DNA of 64,000 nucleotides. It comes from Bradyrhizobium sp. CCBAU 53340. Lineage in GTDB: Bacteria > Pseudomonadota > Alphaproteobacteria > Rhizobiales > Xanthobacteraceae. The notes under the pieces were generated by a model that worked only from the letters and a program-made list of their open reading frames with translations, made no database searches and had not been told where the DNA came from. Each line of letters begins with the position of its first letter. Position 1 is the stretch's first letter. Shown piece after piece: positions 27,570-36,167 of the stretch. The DNA is taken from the NCBI RefSeq assembly GCF_015291645.1, contig NZ_CP030055.1, forward strand, positions 5,456,001-5,520,000, given 5' to 3'. Position numbers and translations under genes: made by a program.

Positions 27570-29858
27570 GTGGTCCAGAACACACCATCCAATTGGAAGA
27601 GCAGAGTCCGGAACTTCTTCCTGGACCTCGATGCGCGCATCGACTCCTCGCTGTTCTCCTCCGCCAAAGGCATCCGCGAGCTCTACGAGCGCTACTCGAC
27701 CTTCATGGACCGCTTCTATGTCGGGCGGTGGAAGCGCTGGGTGTTCATCGAGCCGCTGTCGGAAGCCGCCACCATTGGCCTCGGCGGCATGGTGCTGATG
27801 CTGGTCCTCGCCATCCCCGCCTTCCGCGAGACCGCGGACGAGGACTGGCTGAAGAAGTCCGACCTCGCGGTGACGTTCCTCGACCGCTACGGCAACCCGA
27901 TCGGCAGCCGCGGCATCAAGCACAACGATTCGATCCCGCTGGAAGATTTTCCTGACGTGCTGATCAAGGCGACGCTCGCCACCGAAGACCGCCGCTTCTA
28001 CGACCATTTCGGCATCGACGTCGCCGGCACCGCTCGCGCCCTCGTCACCAACGCCCAGGCCGGCGGCGTCCGCCAGGGCGGCTCTTCGATCACGCAGCAG
28101 CTCGCCAAGAACCTGTTCCTGAGCAATGAGCGCACCATCGAGCGCAAGATCAACGAGGCCTTCCTCGCGGTCTGGCTGGAATGGCGCCTGACCAAGAACG
28201 AGATCCTCAAGCTCTATCTCGACCGCGCCTATATGGGCGGCGGCACCTTCGGCGTCGACGGCGCGGCACATTTCTACTTCAACAAGTCCGCGCGCGACGT
28301 GACGCTGGCGGAAGCCGCGATGCTCGCCGGCCTGTTCAAGGCGCCGACCAAATACGCGCCCCACATCAACCTGCCGGCGGCCCGCGCCCGCGCCAACGTC
28401 GTGCTCGACAACCTCGTCGATGCCGGCTTCATGACCGAGGGCCAGGTGTTCGGCGCCCGCCGCAACCCGGCCTTCGCGGTCGACCGGCGCGATGAGGCCT
28501 CGCCGAACTATTATCTCGACTACGCCTTCGACGAGATGCGCAAGCTGGTCGACACGTTCCCGAAATCCTACACCGAGCGCGTGTTCGTCGTTCGCCTCGC
28601 GATCGACACCAACGTGCAGAAGGCCGCGGAAGACGCCATCGAGAACCAGCTGCGCCAGTTCGGCCGCGACTATCACGCAACCCAGGCTGCGACCGTCGTC
28701 GCCGATCTCGACGGTGGCATCCGCGCCATGGTCGGCGGCCGCGATTACGGCGCGAGCCAGTTCAACCGCGCCACCGACGCCTATCGCCAGCCCGGCTCCT
28801 CGTTCAAGCCTTACGTCTACACCACCGCGCTGCTGAACGGGTTCACGCCGAACTCGGTCGTGGTCGACGGCCCGGTCTGCATCGGCAATTGGTGCCCGCA
28901 GAATTATGGCCACTCCTATTCCGGCTCGGTGACGCTGACGCAGGCGATCACGCGCTCGATCAACGTCGTCCCGGTCAAGCTGTCGATCGCGATCGGCCAG
29001 AAGGAACAGCCGAAAGCGCCGAACCCGGCCAAGATCGGCCGCGCCAAGATCGTCGAGGTCGCGCGCCGCTTCGGCATCAAGGCGCCGCTGCCCGACACGC
29101 CGTCGCTGCCGATCGGCTCGGACGAAGTCACCGTGCTCGAGCACGCCGTCGCCTATGCGACCTTCCCGAACCGCGGCAAGGCGGTGACGCCGCATTCGGT
29201 GCTGGAGGTGCGCACCGGCGCCGGCGATCTGGTCTGGCGCTGGGACCGCGACGGCCCCAAGCCGAGGCAGGCCATTCCTGCGAATATCGCCGCCGACATG
29301 GCCGGCATGATGAGCCACGTCGTCAGCGAAGGCACCGCGCGCCGCGCCGCGCTCGACGGCATTCCGACCGCCGGCAAGACCGGCACGACGAATGCGTATC
29401 GCGACGCCTGGTTCGTCGGCTACACCGGCAATTTCACCTGTGCGGTCTGGTACGGCAATGACGACTACTCGCCGACCAATCGCATGACCGGCGGCTCGCT
29501 GCCGGCGCAGACCTGGCACGACATCATGGTCGCCGCACATCAGGGCGTCGAGGTCAGGGAAATTCCCGGCGTTGGCATGGGCCAGAAGCTGCCGCCGCAG
29601 CCGAGGGATGCGCAAGCCAATGCGGCACCGAAGGTGCTGGAGACCAAGCCCGGTCCGCCGCCGGTGCTGACCAAGCGCGGCGCCGATATCCTGGTGCGCG
29701 TCGAGAAGATGCTCGACGAGGCCGCCAGGACCGCGACCAAATCGACCGACAACAACAGCCAGCCGGCCAAGCCGGCATCGTCGACGAGCGCGCTTGCCTT
29801 CCCGCAGAATTATGCGGCCGAGGAGAACGCCAATGCGTCCACCCCGCGCAAGAACTGA
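27570..29858 (+). CDS. mrcA: Penicillin-binding protein 1A, bifunctional peptidoglycan synthase
   Basis: 762 aa class A PBP. N-terminal cytoplasmic segment and one membrane anchor (residues ~66-84), GT51 glycosyltransferase domain with catalytic Glu139 (ATEDRRFYDHFG) and GGSSITQQLAKNLFL, then a transpeptidase domain with Ser410 in SSFKP, the SIN motif in TRSINVVP and KTGTT. The C-terminal ~120 residues are Pro/Ala rich. GTG start at 27570 after AAGGG. Followed at 9 nt by the DUF1214 and DUF1254 genes, so all three are probably co-transcribed. Confidence 0.95.
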   Translation: MVQNTPSNWKSRVRNFFLDLDARIDSSLFSSAKGIRELYERYSTFMDRFYVGRWKRWVFIEPLSEAATIGLGGMVLMLVLAIPAFRETADEDWLKKSDLAVTFLDRYGNPIGSRGIKHNDSIPLEDFPDVLIKATLATEDRRFYDHFGIDVAGTARALVTNAQAGGVRQGGSSITQQLAKNLFLSNERTIERKINEAFLAVWLEWRLTKNEILKLYLDRAYMGGGTFGVDGAAHFYFNKSARDVTLAEAAMLAGLFKAPTKYAPHINLPAARARANVVLDNLVDAGFMTEGQVFGARRNPAFAVDRRDEASPNYYLDYAFDEMRKLVDTFPKSYTERVFVVRLAIDTNVQKAAEDAIENQLRQFGRDYHATQAATVVADLDGGIRAMVGGRDYGASQFNRATDAYRQPGSSFKPYVYTTALLNGFTPNSVVVDGPVCIGNWCPQNYGHSYSGSVTLTQAITRSINVVPVKLSIAIGQKEQPKAPNPAKIGRAKIVEVARRFGIKAPLPDTPSLPIGSDEVTVLEHAVAYATFPNRGKAVTPHSVLEVRTGAGDLVWRWDRDGPKPRQAIPANIAADMAGMMSHVVSEGTARRAALDGIPTAGKTGTTNAYRDAWFVGYTGNFTCAVWYGNDDYSPTNRMTGGSLPAQTWHDIMVAAHQGVEVREIPGVGMGQKLPPQPRDAQANAAPKVLETKPGPPPVLTKRGADILVRVEKMLDEAARTATKSTDNNSQPAKPASSTSALAFPQNYAAEENANASTPRKN

Positions 29859-29867
29859 TCTGATCCC

Positions 29868-30446
29868 GTGCGGCTGCTCCTGATCACATTGACGGCCCTC
29901 CTGCTCGCGACCGTGGTCGGCGTCGGCGCCACCTGGATGACGACGACGCGCGGCACCGAGATCGGCGCGCTGACCATCGGCGCCTGGACCGCGCGTCCGC
30001 GCACCGGCACCGCCGATGTCGATCCCTATTCGCGCGCCACCATCGTGCGCAACGGCGAGCTGCCGATCGGCACCGGCGACGGCGTCGCCTTCACCGCGAC
30101 CACCGACGACAAGAAGAAGGCGCTCGACGGCCGCTGCGACGTCGTCGTCTCGGGCGTCACGCCGCCGGCCCGGTTCTGGACGCTGACGCTGTACGACCGC
30201 AAGGGCCACCTCGTTGCCAACTCGCTCCAGCGCTACGGCTTCACCAGCCAGGAGATCGTGCGCCAGTCCGACGGCACCTTCGAGATCCACATCGCCGCAC
30301 GCTCGCGTGCCGGCAACTGGCTGCCGACCGGCGGCATCGAGCGCTATGCGCTGATGTTCCGTCTCTACGATACGCCGGTCGGGGTGGCGACGCGCACCAA
30401 GCGCGACGCGCCGATGCCCAATATCGCGACGGTGGGCTGCTCATGA
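29868..30446 (+). CDS. DUF1214 domain protein, exported
   Basis: 192 aa. GTG start. N-terminal membrane helix or signal anchor (LLLITLTALLLATVVGVGAT) followed by the DUF1214 beta-rich domain (PPARFWTLTLYDRKGHLVAN, then NWLPTGGIERYALMFRLYDT). In many bacteria DUF1214 and DUF1254 are fused in one protein; here they are separate genes overlapping by 4 nt. Function unknown; placed with PBP1A, so an envelope role is likely. Confidence 0.85.
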   Translation: MRLLLITLTALLLATVVGVGATWMTTTRGTEIGALTIGAWTARPRTGTADVDPYSRATIVRNGELPIGTGDGVAFTATTDDKKKALDGRCDVVVSGVTPPARFWTLTLYDRKGHLVANSLQRYGFTSQEIVRQSDGTFEIHIAARSRAGNWLPTGGIERYALMFRLYDTPVGVATRTKRDAPMPNIATVGCS

Positions 30447-31027
30447 TCCGCCTGGTATTCACGATTGTTGCCGGTGTGGTGCTCGGCCTCGTGGTCCATC
30501 TCGTCAGCGTACTGGCGCTGCCGCGGATCGCAACGCAAGACGCCTATTCGCGGCTGACGCCGATGACCAAGCTCAACGGCGTGACGCAGCTACCGCTCGC
30601 CGATCCCAATACGTCGCCGATGCCGTTCATGGACCCGGCCTTTGCGCTCGCGATCTGCCGCTATGACCTTTCGGGCGGTCCGATCAAACTCACCGTGCCG
30701 GTGAGCCAGGCCTATACCTCGGTGTCGTTCTACACCCGCAACGAGATCGCCTATTACGCCATCAACGATCGCTCGGCCGGCAAGAAGGTGATCGAGCTCG
30801 ACCTGATGACGGAAGCGCAGCACAACGCCCTGCCCGAGGACGAAGAGATCACCGCGGCCGACCGCCTGATCATCGATTCCCCGACGACGACAGGCCTGAT
30901 CCTGATGAAGGCGCTGGCCGCCGAGCCCGGGCTGATGCCGCAGGCGCAAGGCTCATTGCAAGCTGCGACCTGCGCACCCCAGACCGAAGCGCCCGCCAAG
31001 GCCGAGACGCCGCGCGGCCGGCGCTGA
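30443..31027 (+). CDS. DUF1254 domain protein, exported
   Basis: 194 aa. N-terminal anchor (LVFTIVAGVVLGLVVHLVSV), then a DUF1254-type domain (DAYSRLTPMTKLNGVTQLP, VSQAYTSVSFYTRNEIAYY). ATG overlaps the stop of the DUF1214 gene (ATGA), so synthesis of the two is coupled and they probably form one complex at the inner membrane. Ends with a Pro/Ala/Lys tail. Function unknown. Confidence 0.85.
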   Translation: MIRLVFTIVAGVVLGLVVHLVSVLALPRIATQDAYSRLTPMTKLNGVTQLPLADPNTSPMPFMDPAFALAICRYDLSGGPIKLTVPVSQAYTSVSFYTRNEIAYYAINDRSAGKKVIELDLMTEAQHNALPEDEEITAADRLIIDSPTTTGLILMKALAAEPGLMPQAQGSLQAATCAPQTEAPAKAETPRGRR

Positions 31028-31032
31028 AGCGC

Positions 31033-31048
31033 GGGCGTCGAGACGCCC
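31033..31048 (+). terminator. Hairpin after the PBP1A operon
   Basis: GGGCGT / ACGCCC pair around CGAG, 5 nt after the DUF1254 stop. No U-tract, so it may protect the 3' end and need not terminate. Confidence 0.35.
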
Positions 31049-31181
31049 TCAAAGCAACAGCTTCGAAAACAACCCCATGCGCAGTAGCGGGGGCATTGAA
31101 GCGACTGGCAATTTCGCGCGTTGCGCCCAAGCAGGCGCTTGCAGCGTCGACGCATCCCCCTGCCCGCCGCATTTTTCCGTT

Positions 31182-31263
31182 TTGACACGTCGGGCAAAAC
31201 ACTGGCAGAATGCCATCATCGAAAATTCACAGAGCCCGCGCGGAGCAATCCGTCGCGGGCTCT
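31182..31263 (+). ncRNA. Candidate short RNA: promoter-like pair followed by strong hairpin
   Basis: TTGACA at 31182-31187 and CAGAAT at 31206-31211 (18-nt spacer) look like a sigma-70 promoter. Starting ~31218, transcription would meet a 10-bp stem (AGAGCCCGCG 31231-31240 with 31254-31263) extended inward by CGGA/TCCG around a GCAA tetraloop, followed by TTTC. This would give an RNA of ~50 nt, or an attenuator for the 44-aa gene downstream. Confidence 0.35.
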
Positions 31264-31634
31264 TTCATGTCGGAGCCACAGATTGCCAATCGTTGCTACG
31301 CCAAGATTGGGTTCAAGCCGGCCTGCGACGTGACATTTTTCCCGCGGCGTAACCACGGTCCGTAACGTCCGTTTCTGACCTCTTGGCCTGTCCATCGTCA
31401 AGACACAGCCTCGGCTATACGCCGTCTGTTTGCCGGATGTCCGGATGTGACCCTTGGCTGACCATCGCAACATGGTGTGCGATGCCAGCTTTTGAACCTC
31501 TGGCAGACATCCGCAATTGTTCCTGCCGCTGGTGATCTGTAGAAGTCAGGAGGCTACCGCCTCTTCTGGTGCGTTAGCCGGAACGAACGAGTAGAATGCG
31601 GCACTTTAGCGAGCCGGCCTTAGGTGATCGACGC

Positions 31635-31769
31635 ATGGACGATGACGACCGTGATCCCAACATGTACCCACGCTGGATGGAGACAGTCGGACGCGTCATT
31701 TTCACCGTTCTGGTGATCCTCGCATTCGCCGTTCAGATTTTTATGCTTGTGCCTTCGCCGCACCGTTGA
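31635..31769 (+). CDS. Small membrane protein, 44 aa
   Basis: ATG at 31635. Acidic N-terminus MDDDDRDPNMYPRWME, then one transmembrane helix (VIFTVLVILAFAVQIFMLV) and a short PSPHR end. The composition is that of a real single-span peptide, not a random frame. No ribosome site better than TTAGGTGAT upstream. Function unknown; it may be an accessory subunit or stress peptide. Confidence 0.5.
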   Translation: MDDDDRDPNMYPRWMETVGRVIFTVLVILAFAVQIFMLVPSPHR

Positions 31770-31909
31770 AGGCCGTCAGTTGGCGCCCATCGGCCGGAGC
31801 TGCCATGTCGCCTCATGGACGAAAAGCTGCTATCCCCCAAAACGGCCATTGACCCAAGACCAGGCCATCCTGTCTATTCACCTGAGTTGCTGGCAGCGGG
31901 TGTAAGACG

Positions 31910-32566
31910 ATGCTGACGCAAATTTACGAAGTTGCGACCCCAGCGGAAGCTGAGGCGATATCGGCAATCGGCGTGGACCATGTCGGCGTACTCGTTGGCG
32001 ATGGCGCCTTCCCTCGGGAGCTTCCGGTTCAGAAGGCGCGGGCCGTTATGAAGATGGTGCGGGCGCCGTCCGTACTTTCCGCGCTGTTTCTCTCGGCGGA
32101 CGTCGCCCTTATCGAGCGAATGGCGGGGGAGCTTGATCCGCCCATCGTCCATCTTGGCGCATCGAGCGAATTGCTTACCCCTGATCGTGTCGTGGCGCTG
32201 CGAAAGTCTCTACCAAAGAGGAAATTCATGCGCAGCATACCTGTCACGGGACCTGATGCGGTAGGTGTGGCGCAAGCATATGATGGAGTTGTCGACTGGA
32301 TCCTGCTTGATAGTCATCGCACAGGTGACGCGCAAATTGGCGCGCAGGGCGTGACGCATGACTGGAGCATCAGTCGACAGATAGTGGAGAGTATTCGTAC
32401 TCCAGTGATACTTGCTGGCGGCCTCGGACCAGACAATGTCAAAGAAGCTATTCGCTCGGTGCGACCTGCCGGTGTCGATTCGAAAACAAGAACCGATCAG
32501 GAGGGTACTCACTCGAAAGACCTGGGGAAGGTAGAAGCCTTCTATCGCGCTGCAACGAGCGGTTAG
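31910..32566 (+). CDS. Phosphoribosylanthranilate isomerase-like TIM-barrel protein
   Basis: 218 aa TrpF-like barrel. Family landmarks present: GVDHVGVLVGDG (loop 1-2), the Asp in VDWILLDSH, the phosphate loops GGLGPDNVKEAI and the final GVDSKTRTD. The first strand reads LTQIYEVATP where true PRAI has KICG, so the catalytic base Cys is absent; the terminal SSGVE motif is also changed. It therefore probably has another substrate or none. The gene stands alone in visibly more A/T-rich DNA with no trp neighbours, suggesting transfer. Confidence 0.72.
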   Translation: MLTQIYEVATPAEAEAISAIGVDHVGVLVGDGAFPRELPVQKARAVMKMVRAPSVLSALFLSADVALIERMAGELDPPIVHLGASSELLTPDRVVALRKSLPKRKFMRSIPVTGPDAVGVAQAYDGVVDWILLDSHRTGDAQIGAQGVTHDWSISRQIVESIRTPVILAGGLGPDNVKEAIRSVRPAGVDSKTRTDQEGTHSKDLGKVEAFYRAATSG

Positions 32567-32764
32567 ATCGCACATCTCTTCTTGGCCCTTTCTTCTTCCC
32601 TTCTCCGACTCTCGTTTCAGGCCGGATGGCCGCTTTGTGCCAGAACCTGCCCAAGCGAAGGGAAGCAAGACCGGTGCGACGGTGACTCCAAGCGTCATGC
32701 CTTCGTGCTGCCTCGCTCAACTTGACCGAATGTCTGCGATCTCAGTACGGAGAGTATTTGCATA

Positions 32765-32796
32765 AAGGCGGGTACCTCGGAATGGGCACCCGCCTT
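32765..32796 (-). terminator. Hairpin terminator after the AcfC-like gene
   Basis: AAGGCGGGT / ACCCGCCTT (32765-32773 with 32788-32796) form a 9-bp stem extended by GCC/GGT pairs, starting 18 nt beyond the stop at 32814 on the minus strand; CCTTTATG follows. Likely rho-independent, with a weak U-tract. Confidence 0.55.
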
Positions 32797-32813
32797 CCCA
32801 CTTGGTGCGGTTG

Positions 32814-33620
32814 CTACCGCACCCAGCCCTCGGTTTTCATAATTTCGGCACCACGAGAGCTGGTGAGGAAATCCAGGAATTGCTTGGCTTGCGGATCAGC
32901 GTCGCGCGCCAGCACCACGTTGACGTCACGCCAGATCGTGCGGTTGCTGGCCAACTTCACGATTTCTGCAACGTCCGCGTGGGTGATCGGCCAATCCGGC
33001 CAAGTGACCCATGCATCGGCGCCCTTCTCCACGAACATCTTGTAGCTTGGTCCGCTCCCTTTACCGAAACCTACGATGTTATTGCGAAAGCGCGCGATAT
33101 CCGCGAGGTGACCTTCGCGACCGGCAACGTCCTCCCAGGTCCCCGTACCCGAGGTATTAGCAACACCAGCCCCTTCGGTGACGACTATTTTCATACCGTC
33201 CTTCAACAAGTCCTCGAAGCCACGGATGTGCTTCGGATTGCCCTTCTTAACCGCGATAATCGACGGGCGGAGATAAATTGGCGTGACGTCAGCCCAAGCG
33301 AAATCCTTGTAGGTCTCCAGTAACGCGGCGATGTCTTCCTCGGCAGTCCCCCACAGGATGTCGGCATCCGCCTGAGCTCTTTGCGACCAAGTCGGCTCGG
33401 GGCCGCCAACGACCTCGACCTTCACTCCGGTTTCCTTGGTGAACACTTCAGCGACCCTCTTAAAGGCTGTGTCCGGCCCGCCAGCTCCGTAGAGTCTGAC
33501 GACGCCGTCACGCGCGTTATGGACGATCGTCGGGTCGGGAACCTCGTGGGCTGTGACTGGCGTCGCCAGAATGAAAGGCAACGCCAAAGCCAAAACTGCT
33601 TTCGTCTTGGAGCTAAGCAC
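32814..33620 (-). CDS. AcfC-like periplasmic substrate-binding protein
   Basis: 268 aa. GTG start at 33620 preceded by AAGGAGAATCC; the longer in-frame extension runs into the transporter gene and is not used. Signal peptide ends around TPVTAHE. Mature domain is a type II periplasmic binding fold of the ModA/AcfC group (COG4588): VRLYGAGGPDTAFKRVAEVF, ADILWGTAEEDIA, YLRPSIIAVKKGNPKHI, VANTSGTGTWEDVAGREG, DAWVTWPDW. AcfC was named in Vibrio cholerae; its ligand is not known, but ModA-like proteins bind oxyanions. No ABC permease or ATPase is adjacent; the neighbour is a TDT transporter 137 nt upstream on the same strand. Confidence 0.8.
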   Translation of the reverse strand: MLSSKTKAVLALALPFILATPVTAHEVPDPTIVHNARDGVVRLYGAGGPDTAFKRVAEVFTKETGVKVEVVGGPEPTWSQRAQADADILWGTAEEDIAALLETYKDFAWADVTPIYLRPSIIAVKKGNPKHIRGFEDLLKDGMKIVVTEGAGVANTSGTGTWEDVAGREGHLADIARFRNNIVGFGKGSGPSYKMFVEKGADAWVTWPDWPITHADVAEIVKLASNRTIWRDVNVVLARDADPQAKQFLDFLTSSRGAEIMKTEGWVR

Positions 33621-33757
33621 CGGATTCTCCTTTTCGAATGCTTGTGTCTTTATTTCACGAGATGCCGTTGTTACAGCGTTACCAAGGCTCCTGCGTCGAT
33701 CGCGATGATCGAACTTTGGATGCAGAGGCCCGCCGCTCAATTCTGCAATCGCTTGCC

Positions 33758-34930
33758 TCAGACGACGTCGGCTTCGAACTTCGTCGTCCAGTGCGGGCGG
33801 CTCAGGCACGGGGCGTTGAACAGCGCCGTCGTGGCTGCACCATTGAGAGTTCGCGCTGCCACAATGATCCAGAACACGGTCAGGCAGATCGTCATGATGC
33901 CGGCACCGACAGAGAAGAGTGTAAGCCCTGTGACCCGATACAGCGCGAAAGTCGCGAGAGTGTAGACGGCAAGAGGGAAGGTGAAGCCCCACCAACCCAG
34001 ATTGAATGGCAGCCCCTCGCGGAGATAACGCAGGGTCTTCAGCGCCGCGAGAGCGAGCCACCATGCTCCATAACCCCAGAGGACGATGCCACCGATGACA
34101 CCGAGACCAAAAGCCGTGTCGCCGATATTCGCATGGCCGCTCGCCGCAAAGATCACCGGTGCGTCCGCACCCAGGAGCAGCAAACCCAGCGCACCCGTTC
34201 CTATCGGCCCGAGGGCAAGCCATGCGGAGGCACCCATATCGCGCTTCGGCAGCTTGTGCAGTGCCAACCGAAGGACCAGCAGCACAAGAATGCTCATCGC
34301 CAGCGGGACTGAGCAGGCCCAAAGCACATAACCCAGTACAAGAATGAGCAGCGCTTCAGGCATAACAAGATACGGCGCAAGCAAGCCCGCACTGGCGGCC
34401 GCGACTTCGCAAGCCACGATGGGCAGCAACCACACTGCCGTCAGTTTCTCGACGCTGTGTTCCTGACGCGTGAACATGAAGTACGGGATCGCGACCCCAC
34501 AGACGACAGACATTGCTGCGTCGAGCCACCACAACGCGTGAGCAACCACTATCGCCTGGCCACCAATTAACGCCGGCCCGAACACGATAAAGCCGTTCAC
34601 TATCGTCGCCAATCCCATCGGAATGGTGCCGAAGAACATCGACATCACGGGATGATCGAAGATGCGTTTCGCTTCGTCGAAAAAGAATATCCAGCGCGCA
34701 GTGTACAGCAGGCTGAATAGCGTGAAGAGCGCAATATTGAACAGCCAGAGTCCAACCGCCGCACCGTGCAAACCGGCGAGCGGCAAGGGAAACTGATTGA
34801 GAACCAGCGCGAGCGCTCCCGTTCCCATAGTTGCCGCGAACCAGTTCGGCGTAAAGTTTCGCACGATCTCGACGAAAGGTTTTGTGTTATCCACCCTTGT
34901 CGGCGCAAATTCTCTGTCAACGTATGTCAT
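33758..34930 (-). CDS. TDT/SLAC1-family transporter (tellurite/sulfite/C4-dicarboxylate type)
   Basis: 390 aa, ten hydrophobic helices typical of the voltage-dependent anion channel/TDT family (TehA, Mae1, Ssu1). Landmarks: FTPNWFAATMGTGALALVLN at the first helix, FFDEAKRIFDHPVMSMFFG, YGAWWLALAALKTLRYLREG and the final LPFNLGWWGFTFPLAVYTLA, the pattern shared with sulfite exporters and TehA. The ATG at 34930 follows GAGAGGG. An anion exporter, probably of sulfite or another oxyanion; specificity is not readable. Divergent from a LysR regulator with palindromes in between. Confidence 0.85.
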   Translation of the reverse strand: MTYVDREFAPTRVDNTKPFVEIVRNFTPNWFAATMGTGALALVLNQFPLPLAGLHGAAVGLWLFNIALFTLFSLLYTARWIFFFDEAKRIFDHPVMSMFFGTIPMGLATIVNGFIVFGPALIGGQAIVVAHALWWLDAAMSVVCGVAIPYFMFTRQEHSVEKLTAVWLLPIVACEVAAASAGLLAPYLVMPEALLILVLGYVLWACSVPLAMSILVLLVLRLALHKLPKRDMGASAWLALGPIGTGALGLLLLGADAPVIFAASGHANIGDTAFGLGVIGGIVLWGYGAWWLALAALKTLRYLREGLPFNLGWWGFTFPLAVYTLATFALYRVTGLTLFSVGAGIMTICLTVFWIIVAARTLNGAATTALFNAPCLSRPHWTTKFEADVV

Positions 34931-35249
34931 GGATACCCTCTCTGATTTGGGTACGGTCTCTTCGCGGCCCAGCGAACCGCAACAGCGATCAATGCGATGA
35001 TTGTGAAGGCTGGCCCGAGGCCGATCGGCACCCGATCTGCTTGTCGGCGATCTTGAAAACTGCCAACCCACCTACAGGGATGGCTACATCAAGATCGAGA
35101 TCGGCTTGACGTCGAGCGATGGTCATTGCGACCGCCTTTCGTTCCTGATTTGAAGCTCGTCAGAAACGTACGGCGCCTTGAATCATCATACCAATAGATG
35201 TTATTTCTATAATCAATCTTGTTTTTAGATTGATTGGAGAGTCAGGATC
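34931..35249. promoter_or_regulatory. Divergent TDT/lysR promoter region with two dyads
   Basis: No gene. ATAGA-N7-TCTAT (35194-35210) and the adjoining perfect AATCAATCT-N7-AGATTGATT (35211-35219 / 35227-35235) are LysR-type dyads; the second ends 14 nt before the lysR ATG, a place where binding would auto-repress. Left part (34931-35160) shows nothing else. Confidence 0.55.
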
Positions 35250-36167
35250 ATGACGCTCGAACAACTTCGAATCTTCGTGGCGGTCGCCGAGCGACAGCAC
35301 GTCACCCAGGCAGCACAAGCGCTCAATCTTGCCCAGTCCGCGGCGAGCCATGCCATCGCTGCCCTTGAGGCGCGTCACAATACGAAGCTCTTCGACCGGG
35401 TCGGGCGTCGCATTGAACTCACGGGAGCTGGAAGGATTTTTCTTGCCGAAGCAAGATCAATCCTGGCACAGGTCGAGAGGGCAGAGCTGACTTTGAGCGA
35501 GTTTGGCAATCTCGATCGAGGCACGCTTGCGGTTCAGGCCAGTCAAACCATCGCAAGTTACTGGCTGCCGCGGCACTTGGTCGCGTTTCGTCGTGCACAT
35601 CCGCGCCTGGACGTCAGATTGACAGTTGGCAATACCGCCCAAGTTGCCGAAGCAGTTGAGGGTGGAGCTATCGAACTGGGCTTCGTCGAGGGAGTGATCG
35701 AAAGCAAGAAGCTGTTAAGCACTCGCGTCGCCCTAGATCAGATGGTCCTCGTTGTCGGCCACGAACATCGCTGGGCAACGGGCAAATCGCCAAGCGTGGC
35801 CGACCTTCTTGAAAGCGATTGGGTACTGCGCGAACCCGGATCGGGCACAAGGTCGGTGTTCGAGCAAGCCTTGGCACGCCTCGGAACCTCGCCGGATCGA
35901 TTGCGCATTGCCATGGAGCTACCCTCCAATGAGGCAGTAAGAGCCGCCGTTGAAGCTGGACTTGGAGCTACGGCACTTTCCGCCTCTGTAGTGGCCTCAA
36001 GCATTGAAAGCGGCCTATTATACCCTGTCACTTTCAGGCTGCCGCAGCGAGAGTTTTACGTCATTCAGCATAGCCAACGTCATCGCAGCCGCGTTGCCGA
36101 CGCACTGCTGAAGCTCCTTGCTCCGCCCGCCAAGCAGAAATCGGCTCGTATTGCTAAATCTCGATGA
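35250..36167 (+). CDS. LysR-family transcriptional regulator
   Basis: 305 aa. N-terminal winged helix (MTLEQLRIFVAVAERQHVTQ, AQSAASHAIAALEARHNTKLF) and a periplasmic-binding-like effector domain, resembling the CysL/CbbR-like group. Divergent from the TDT transporter gene, whose promoter it very likely controls together with its own. The intergenic dyads at 35194-35235 fit its binding site. Effector unknown; sulfite or a related oxyanion would fit the neighbours. DNA here is less GC-rich than the core. Confidence 0.9.
   Translation: MTLEQLRIFVAVAERQHVTQAAQALNLAQSAASHAIAALEARHNTKLFDRVGRRIELTGAGRIFLAEARSILAQVERAELTLSEFGNLDRGTLAVQASQTIASYWLPRHLVAFRRAHPRLDVRLTVGNTAQVAEAVEGGAIELGFVEGVIESKKLLSTRVALDQMVLVVGHEHRWATGKSPSVADLLESDWVLREPGSGTRSVFEQALARLGTSPDRLRIAMELPSNEAVRAAVEAGLGATALSASVVASSIESGLLYPVTFRLPQREFYVIQHSQRHRSRVADALLKLLAPPAKQKSARIAKSR

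Larger units (their letters stand above)
31028..31634. other. Gene-poor stretch, 607 bp
   Basis: No credible coding region. It contains the post-operon hairpin (31033-31048), a candidate promoter-plus-hairpin unit (31182-31263) and, at ~31360-31500, sequence rich in short repeats (CCGGATGT twice) of the kind scattered in Bradyrhizobium intergenic DNA. The right end leads into the 44-aa gene at 31635. Confidence 0.5.

Noticed and set aside
27393..30290. 965-aa open frame on the minus strand opposite PBP1A, DUF1214 and most of their operon
   Set aside because: Its composition is Arg/Gly/Asp/His-rich with no domain or motif, while the opposite strand has intact PBP1A motifs. It is a GC-codon shadow.
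31216..31473. 85-aa minus-strand frame in the empty stretch after the PBP1A operon
   Set aside because: Runs through the candidate hairpin and short intergenic repeats; product resembles translated intergenic repeat, not a protein family.
33621..34322. N-terminal extension of the AcfC-like frame upstream of 33620
   Set aside because: It overlaps the TDT transporter, and a GTG at 33620 with AAGGAG upstream and a proper signal peptide makes the shorter start correct.
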